From Ophiothrix spiculata (Eukaryota; Echinodermata; Ophiuroidea; Amphilepidida; Ophiotrichidae): 22,876 bases of DNA. Made by a program: the position numbers and the translations under genes. How positions within the stretch are numbered: position 1 is the first letter of the stretch; each line of letters starts with the position of its first letter. The notes under the pieces were generated by a model, which was not told the DNA's origin, ran no database searches, and saw nothing but the letters and a program-made list of their open reading frames with translations. Shown in pieces: positions 18,293-22,876 of the stretch. The stretch is taken from NCBI GenBank assembly GCA_000969725.1, contig JXSR01S003826.1; one strand, 5' to 3'.

Positions 18293-18300
18293 ATTTACTA

Positions 18301-19320
18301 TTAGCATGATTAGGATTTGTTCAAAAAAGTGATGTCTTTAATAACGTTTTCCCCATCTTTAGAGTGAAAAGAGTGTTTAGGCGGCCATTTTGGGTCTCAT
18401 AATCGGTCCCATTTAGTATGTTATAATGCCCTTGTTATCATTACCCGTCTACTGCGATAGATTTGCACACAAAAAACTTGGTATCTGGGCATGCCGCGTT
18501 TGCCTCGATTTAACTTTATAAAACAAATTTTCAGCTATTCAGTTAGCCAAGGATACATTTTACAGATCACTGATTTTCCTGTTTTAAAATGCTTAACTAG
18601 TATTCCCATAGCTCTGCAATGGAAACATTAAGAAAAGAGGATCAATATTTTATAAGTTATTTGTGTGCAAATCTATCGAGAGTCGACGTGTAATGATATT
18701 GTCAACAAGTATAGGCTTAAAGTTTTGACGTATAAACCTATTACGGACTTAGCGCTCTTTGTTAATCGTGCGCGCAATAAATATTCTCCTTATGAAAATT
18801 TGAGATCTATACGTCAGATGCATACGCCCCCAAACAGGGAATGTGTCTGTCCCTCTAATGGGTTGTTTTTACAAGAAATTCTTGAACTTGTGGGCTGTTT
18901 TTAAGAATACATCATGTTGGCCATTTTTTACATCATCTTGGGCGGCACTTTGAATTTGTAATATGTGAATGATACAATTTGAGGACATATGATCTGGTGG
19001 TAGCCCTGAATGTTTCTTTCTATCGTTAACTTATGATATTAAGTGTTAAAAGGGGTGATTTCTTCATTAAATATCCATAAAAACACACTATTTAGTGGCC
19101 TTTTGGCGGCCATTTTTGTAGCCATTTTGAATTTGAAACATGCATAGAACATGGTTTTAAGCCAAATGTATTTTTAACAGCCCAAGAAGTCATTTCTCAA
19201 TGATAACTTTGGGTATTTTGTGTTTTACTAGATGCTGAAGGTCGTTTTAATGGAAATATATTATTTTGGCAGCCATCTTATATTCTGAGACTAAGCTACT
19301 CCCCCAAATTTCCTAGCATG
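18301..19320. repeat. Inverted, degenerate relatives of the GGCCGCC array
   Basis: GGCGGCCATTTTG (18380) and GGCGGCCATTTTT (19105), plus weaker forms near 18940 (GGCGGCACTTTGAATTTG) and 19268 (GGCAGCCATCTTA), are the reverse complement of the AAAATGGCCGCC word of the array at 16-17.7 kb. Similarity outside this word is weak by eye, so these are probably old inverted copies. Three such words lie outside, and one within, easily defined intervals. No gene is recognised; the open frame at 18665-18904 has no known domain. Confidence 0.35.
18455..18678. mobile_element. Short inverted-repeat element, 19-bp perfect ends
   Basis: CGATAGATTTGCACACAAA (18455-18473) is perfectly inverted at 18660-18678. 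The 224-bp interval contains no ORF of note. Outside the repeat the flanks diverge immediately and no target duplication is evident. It is probably a MITE. Confidence 0.55.
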
Positions 19321-19399
19321 GCATTTCATACACCTGAGACATGTACCTAGTAAAAAGCATTGCTAGAATTGGTCCCCTTAGAAAGCAAAACCTCTTTTT

Positions 19400-19590
19400 T
19401 GAGTTCCTGGCCCAAGGACTAAAACTTAAAAATTTACATGCATTGACACATTTTATTTCCATATTATCAAGTGACAGTTTTAATTCATTTCTATAATGGT
19501 TTGTTTTTTATGAGTGCCACATAACATGACATTTGATTTTTTAGTGTTAAGTTTATTTGATTGGAACCATTTGTTTAATTTAAGTCCATC
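19400..19590 (-). mobile_element. Non-LTR retrotransposon relic: reverse transcriptase, post-palm fragment
   Basis: The minus strand encodes LKLNKWFQSNKLNTKKSNVM followed by LCGTHKKQ. This is the conserved (I/L)N..L..W(F)..NKL.LN..K(T/S)..M.FG segment that follows the FADD motif in CR1/Jockey/L2 reverse transcriptases. After a frame change it continues LSLDNMEIKCVNACKFL, the I...V...KFLGV segment. Frame changes and stops show it is dead. The upstream FADD part is not visible, so it is truncated on both sides. Confidence 0.72.
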
Positions 19591-20398
19591 ACTCATAATA
19601 CAAGGTGAATTGCAATAGAATACAAAATTCTTTATACCCAAATGTTGTAAGTTTTCAGATTTTGTTTTATAATGATAGGAATACATTTTGTTTACAATAT
19701 ATATTCAATTTTGTGTAGTTTTTAACTTTTCTACAAATTTTGTTTTATAGCAATAGCATGTTGCATTCAGAAGTATGCGAAACGTGTGTGTTTGAGCAAT
19801 GCATTGATTTAACCCTCTTTACTGATACCATCCTACCTGTGGATTGTTTTTCTACTGCATAAAAATGCAACATCAATTAATCCGGGGTATTTTAACAACT
19901 ATAAATTAATCTATTGCGGGTTTTATGGTTGTCACAACTCATATTTTTAATTTGCCATTTTGAAAAATAGAAATATGCTCTTGTGTTGAAACTTTACTAG
20001 AAATGTTAAAAGTGTTATTTCAATTCTTTACAGGCAAAACCATCCATTCAATTCTGATATTTACAAATTTTATAACAAAATTTTGATTTTTCATTTTTTT
20101 TTTATAGAAAATTGCAATTTTAAGATTAGTCGTACTTTATGACATCATAAATATGAAGCATCTTGATTGATTTGTGATTATTTTGCTATGAACCGACAGG
20201 AGAGACTCTTGGCTATCCTATGGTACTAAATAAAACCACTTTATGGTAGTCAATATAAAAGTTATAAGGTAGCATTAACCACCCCTTTTGGACACCATGT
20301 GATAGAAAATAGCATTATATAGTAGACAAAGGTTAGTATGTGTGTTATTTAAAAAATTCAATTTCATCAATCATCCATTAAATGGCCATAGCTCCTAG
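19591..20398. other. Intergenic, nothing recognised
   Basis: AT-rich with T and A runs (for example about 20091-20106). There is no gene, no strong inverted repeat and no tandem repeat that I can support. Confidence 0.4.
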
Positions 20399-20566
20399 TA
20401 TAGTACGTTTTTGCCTAACCGAACTTCCAATCATATGACTGACCCGTTCCATTAGCAGGGAGAGGAGTAGAAAAACGCTTGGTTAATGTAAAAATCAATG
20501 ACGATGCTAGTATATACAGCGTGAGTCAAAATGAAGTTGACCGAGATTCAAAACTGTATAAGAAGA

Positions 20567-20740
20567 GAACTTCCAAACAGAATTCGCAGTATTCCAACAC
20601 TTCCTGTTTTCAAACGCCATCTCAAAACCCACCTGTTCTGTCTGGCTTTCCCTGAATGTTAGTGTTGTGTTTTCGTTTTGTTTGGCGCTCTGAGTTCTTC
20701 GGAAGATTTTGCGCCTTAAAAGCACCCTTTATTATTATTA
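20567..20740 (+). mobile_element. 5'-truncated CR1/L2-like LINE 3' end, inserted in the mariner-like arm
   Basis: The insert encodes ELPNRIRSIPTLPVFKRHLK then THLFCLAFPEC and a stop. This is the typical C-terminus of CR1/L2/Jockey ORF2 (W..LP..IRS...F...LK.HLF). A short 3' UTR follows, containing TTTGGCGCTCTGAG and GCGCC, and it ends in (ATT)n at about 20730-20740, as CR1/L2 elements do. The other arm of the host element lacks it, which defines the insertion point. No clear target duplication is seen, which is normal for short truncated copies of these elements. Confidence 0.75.
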
Positions 20741-20889
20741 ACTACTGATATTTAAAACAATTTTTAAAGACCTTGGAAATGTGCAGACTCTTTTGCTTAT
20801 TTAAAAAAAATAATAAAGAAAATCGGTAATTCCTAAGAGAAGTTATGCCTGTTTTAGTCAAAAAACTAATTTTACACGCTGTCCATGGA

Positions 20890-21180
20890 ATTGATGAGCA
20901 AACAAAATGCAAAGAAAGTACTTCAGTTGTGCAGTCACCTGTTACTAATACCCTGTCTTCTTTTGGCCAAGATTGATGCAGTTTGGAACTTGGTCATTTC
21001 TGTTCACAATTCAAGTCTCAGATCTTCATGGTCCTCTTTTGCACCTAACAATTCTAGCTTACAATTTGCTTTAGCGTTGCTCTGCAAAACGGCTTTGAAC
21101 CTCTGAAGGCATGTGTGTTTGCAATTAGGTTTCAACTACGAACTGCCTTGTCAGAAGGTACCATACGATGTACAACTTCC
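20890..21180 (-). pseudogene. Possible transposase helix-turn-helix remnant
   Basis: In the minus strand, frames read RQFVVET, then LQTHMPSEVQSRFAEQR, and further on KFQTASILAKRRQGISNR, broken by several stops. The order F(V/I)VE....S...V...F...R, then (K/R)F...GS....(R)..G, resembles the N-terminal helix-turn-helix region of Tc1/mariner-type transposases. The catalytic DDE/D domain is not recognisable. Position inside the TA-flanked inverted-repeat element supports the reading, but the similarity is from memory of family patterns and is weak. Confidence 0.3.
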
Positions 21181-22132
21181 AGTACCTACAACCAACTTTT
21201 GAAATTCAGTGTCAGGCAGGTTCTGGTTTCATGCATACAATTGATAGATATTTGTATTTGAAATTCCTGCATCAAAATCCTAGGTATTAAGTCGTTCTTT
21301 TTCAAGTTTTCCTTTCATTTAAAGATCAGCATATCATGGACAGCTTTTCCTATGAATGACCAATCTCCTTTATTCAATGTTAAAATATCAGTCAAAGGAA
21401 GGATAGGGTATTCATAAACAGGTAATTACTCTGCTTAATCAAGTGTTTACTTTGCATTTTTAATTTTTTTCTTTATATATTCCGTGGACAGCTTGAAAAA
21501 TTGGGTTTTTTACTAAAACAAGCATACCTTCTCTTAGGAATTACCCATTTCCGTCATTCTTTTTTTAAAATAAGCAAAAGGGTCTGCACATTTCCAAGGT
21601 GCTTAACAATTGTTTTAAATATTAGTAGTTCTTTTGTTATACAGTTTTGAATCTCGGTCAACTTAATTTTGACTCACGCTGTATAATAGGCCACTGAATA
21701 ATAATTAATTGTTTATACTTTTATTTCTACTTAATAATTTCAAAATCAAATTATACCATTATCTTTCTTGGTAAACACTTACATGAAACTTATTGGATAA
21801 CCTATAGAAGATCACTATTGAAATGATCTTCACGTTTAATCGGCAGGGTGTTCGACACTCGTTTGTTTAATAATTACAATGTAAGATTCAGCTGTTCTAA
21901 TATAATCCCAGCTATAGTTCTAAATACTAAGAAATATGATAATTATCATGGAACAGCACATCTTTAACAATTCAGATAACATGACTAGTTGATCATTGCG
22001 ACCCGAGCATCGGACAAAAATGGGATCTTTGGACACTAGTAAATAAACACCATTTTATAGCACCTCATTCATTTTCCAATCACCCCTGCTCATCTCAACA
22101 CAGAAGTTCGGTTAGGCAAAAAACGTACTATA

Positions 22133-22500
22133 ACAGTGTTTAATTGCCTTCAAACTTTCAGACAATAAAACTGAGATATTCTGCTACTCACTAAAAGCAA
22201 GAACTTTGAAATTATTAAACTTACTTCTTATATTTTTAATATTTTTTGGAAAATCAAATACATCTGGGTACAAAGAATTTTGATACCATCAGTATTATTT
22301 AGTGTGTAAAATATTGTCAAATTATATCTGATATTATTAGTATTAACAAGTTTGTTAGAATGTATTCTTCATTGTTATTGTATTTTACTTGACTAAAAAC
22401 CATTACAATTGTTAAATACACCTATTTACCGCCCCATATTCATTTTGTATAAAATATGATAATTGCGCCAAAATAAAACTAATGTTTTTTATCAAAAACA
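22133..22500. other. Intergenic, nothing recognised
   Basis: AT-rich, no supported ORF, no repeat recognised. Confidence 0.4.
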
Positions 22501-22760
22501 TATTTGGCCAAAGAAAAAAATAGTCTGTCTCAGCTTCCCGCGCGCGTAGCTTTTAAAAATCCAAATTTAGCGTATTTCTTTTTTTTTTAAAGGTTTTTGA
22601 GAGATTTTCATTTTTTTTCATCTTTTTTTCCTACTACTTGGGAAAAAAAGTTAAAATTCGCGACCGTGAAAAGAAAATTGTGGCCGAAAAATGCAATAAA
22701 AAAAGGGAGTATTTCAGCATCCGCGTAGCCCTTTTTTACTAAACACCTCACAAAAGATAA
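22501..22760. repeat. Poly-T/poly-A-rich repeat with CGCGCG and CGCGTAGC words
   Basis: CCCGCGCGCGTAGC (about 22537) and CCGCGTAGCCC (about 22721) flank T-rich tracts (TTTTTTTTTT near 22582, TTTTTTTTC near 22612) and GTGGCCGAAAAATGC. Isolated CG-rich words in a T-rich field are unlike the surroundings and suggest an old dispersed repeat. It has no coding potential, and the boundaries are approximate. Confidence 0.35.
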
Positions 22761-22876
22761 GTTTACACTTAGTCTGACCCCCATAAATCCAAGTAAGAGC
22801 CCTCAAAGTCCAACGATGTTGACATATATGAAAAATATGGAATCTCAGCTCAATTTTGACCCCAAATTTGACATCA

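Larger units (their letters stand above)
20515..21683. mobile_element. Tc1/mariner-like element with ~200-bp inverted arms, inside the outer element
   Basis: The ends read TACAGCGTGAGTCAAAAT on the left and the inverted sequence on the right, flanked by TA (20513-20514 and 21684-21685). Identity continues through GTTGACCGAGATTCAAAACTG, then TTGGAAATGTGCAGAC, GGTAATTCCTAAGAGAAG and GCTGTCCA(T/C)GG. The left arm therefore spans 20515-20887 (including a 174-bp insertion) and the right arm 21481-21683. Arm similarity is high but not perfect. Long arms, TA flanks and ~1 kb size without the insertion fit a decayed Tc1/mariner-type element. Confidence 0.75.
20399..22132. mobile_element. Outer inverted-repeat element of a transposon nest
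   Basis: TATAGTACGTTTTTGCCTAA and the next eight bases, CCGAACTT (20399-20426), are inverted at 22104-22132 with a single T/A length difference. TA lies at both extremes, as in TA-targeting elements. The 1.73-kb interval is mostly filled by a second element (20515-21683); removing it leaves about 560 bp, a plausible MITE size. No coding sequence belongs to the outer element. Confidence 0.7.

Noticed and set aside
18665-18904. 79-codon plus-strand open frame
   Set aside because: It lacks an ATG start, overlaps the right end of an inverted-repeat element and matches no domain I know.

Overview
The window is AT-rich eukaryotic DNA, almost certainly from a marine invertebrate deuterostome; an echinoderm or hemichordate is my best guess. 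The reasons are split genes with GT/AG introns, a CARD-NACHT (NLR) gene of the kind expanded in sea urchins, hemichordates and amphioxus, CR1/Jockey-like LINE relics, and a high density of short foldback and inverted-repeat elements (MITEs). There is no operon, no CRISPR array and no recognisable structural RNA gene. The organism call is inference.

Layout. From 1 to 6.4 kb there is no gene: a TA-flanked long-TIR MITE (124-323), a tandem pair of ~400-bp units (1584-2392), and inverted-repeat elements at 3662-4190, 4995-5412 and 5751-6001. From 6.4 to 7.4 kb lie dispersed repeats, including ~153-bp tandem units that carry perfect nuclear-receptor DR1 motifs. From 9.0 down to 7.65 kb on the minus strand lies the last exon of an alpha-arrestin (ARRDC-like) gene; its 5' half, with the preceding intron end, is present in three tandem copies. 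A dead LINE reverse transcriptase fragment follows at 9.27-9.62 kb. From 10 to 12.2 kb are further foldback elements, including a short hAT-type element with an exact 8-bp target duplication (11714-11926).

The second gene is on the plus strand: a CARD exon (13172-13818), a 933-bp phase-1 intron, and a NACHT plus winged-helix exon (14752-15944). The two exons join in frame, but the gene looks dead. There is a stop in the CARD, a MITE-like insertion splits the CARD, and a single TAA interrupts the NACHT exon where a Tyr is expected. No leucine-rich repeats are visible downstream.

From 16 to 19.3 kb is a degenerate ~185-195-bp repeat array carrying GGCCGCC-type motifs, with a MITE at 17934-18292 that has an exact 8-bp duplication. 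From 19.4 to 22.1 kb there is a minus-strand LINE fragment and then a three-level nest: a CR1-like LINE 3' end inside one arm of a Tc1/mariner-like element, itself inside another inverted-repeat element. The window ends in T-rich repeat sequence.

The two genes have no evident functional connection. The main points of interest are the partly dismantled NLR, the arrestin exon triplication, the DR1-bearing repeat and the nested transposons. I found no convincing new multi-gene system.
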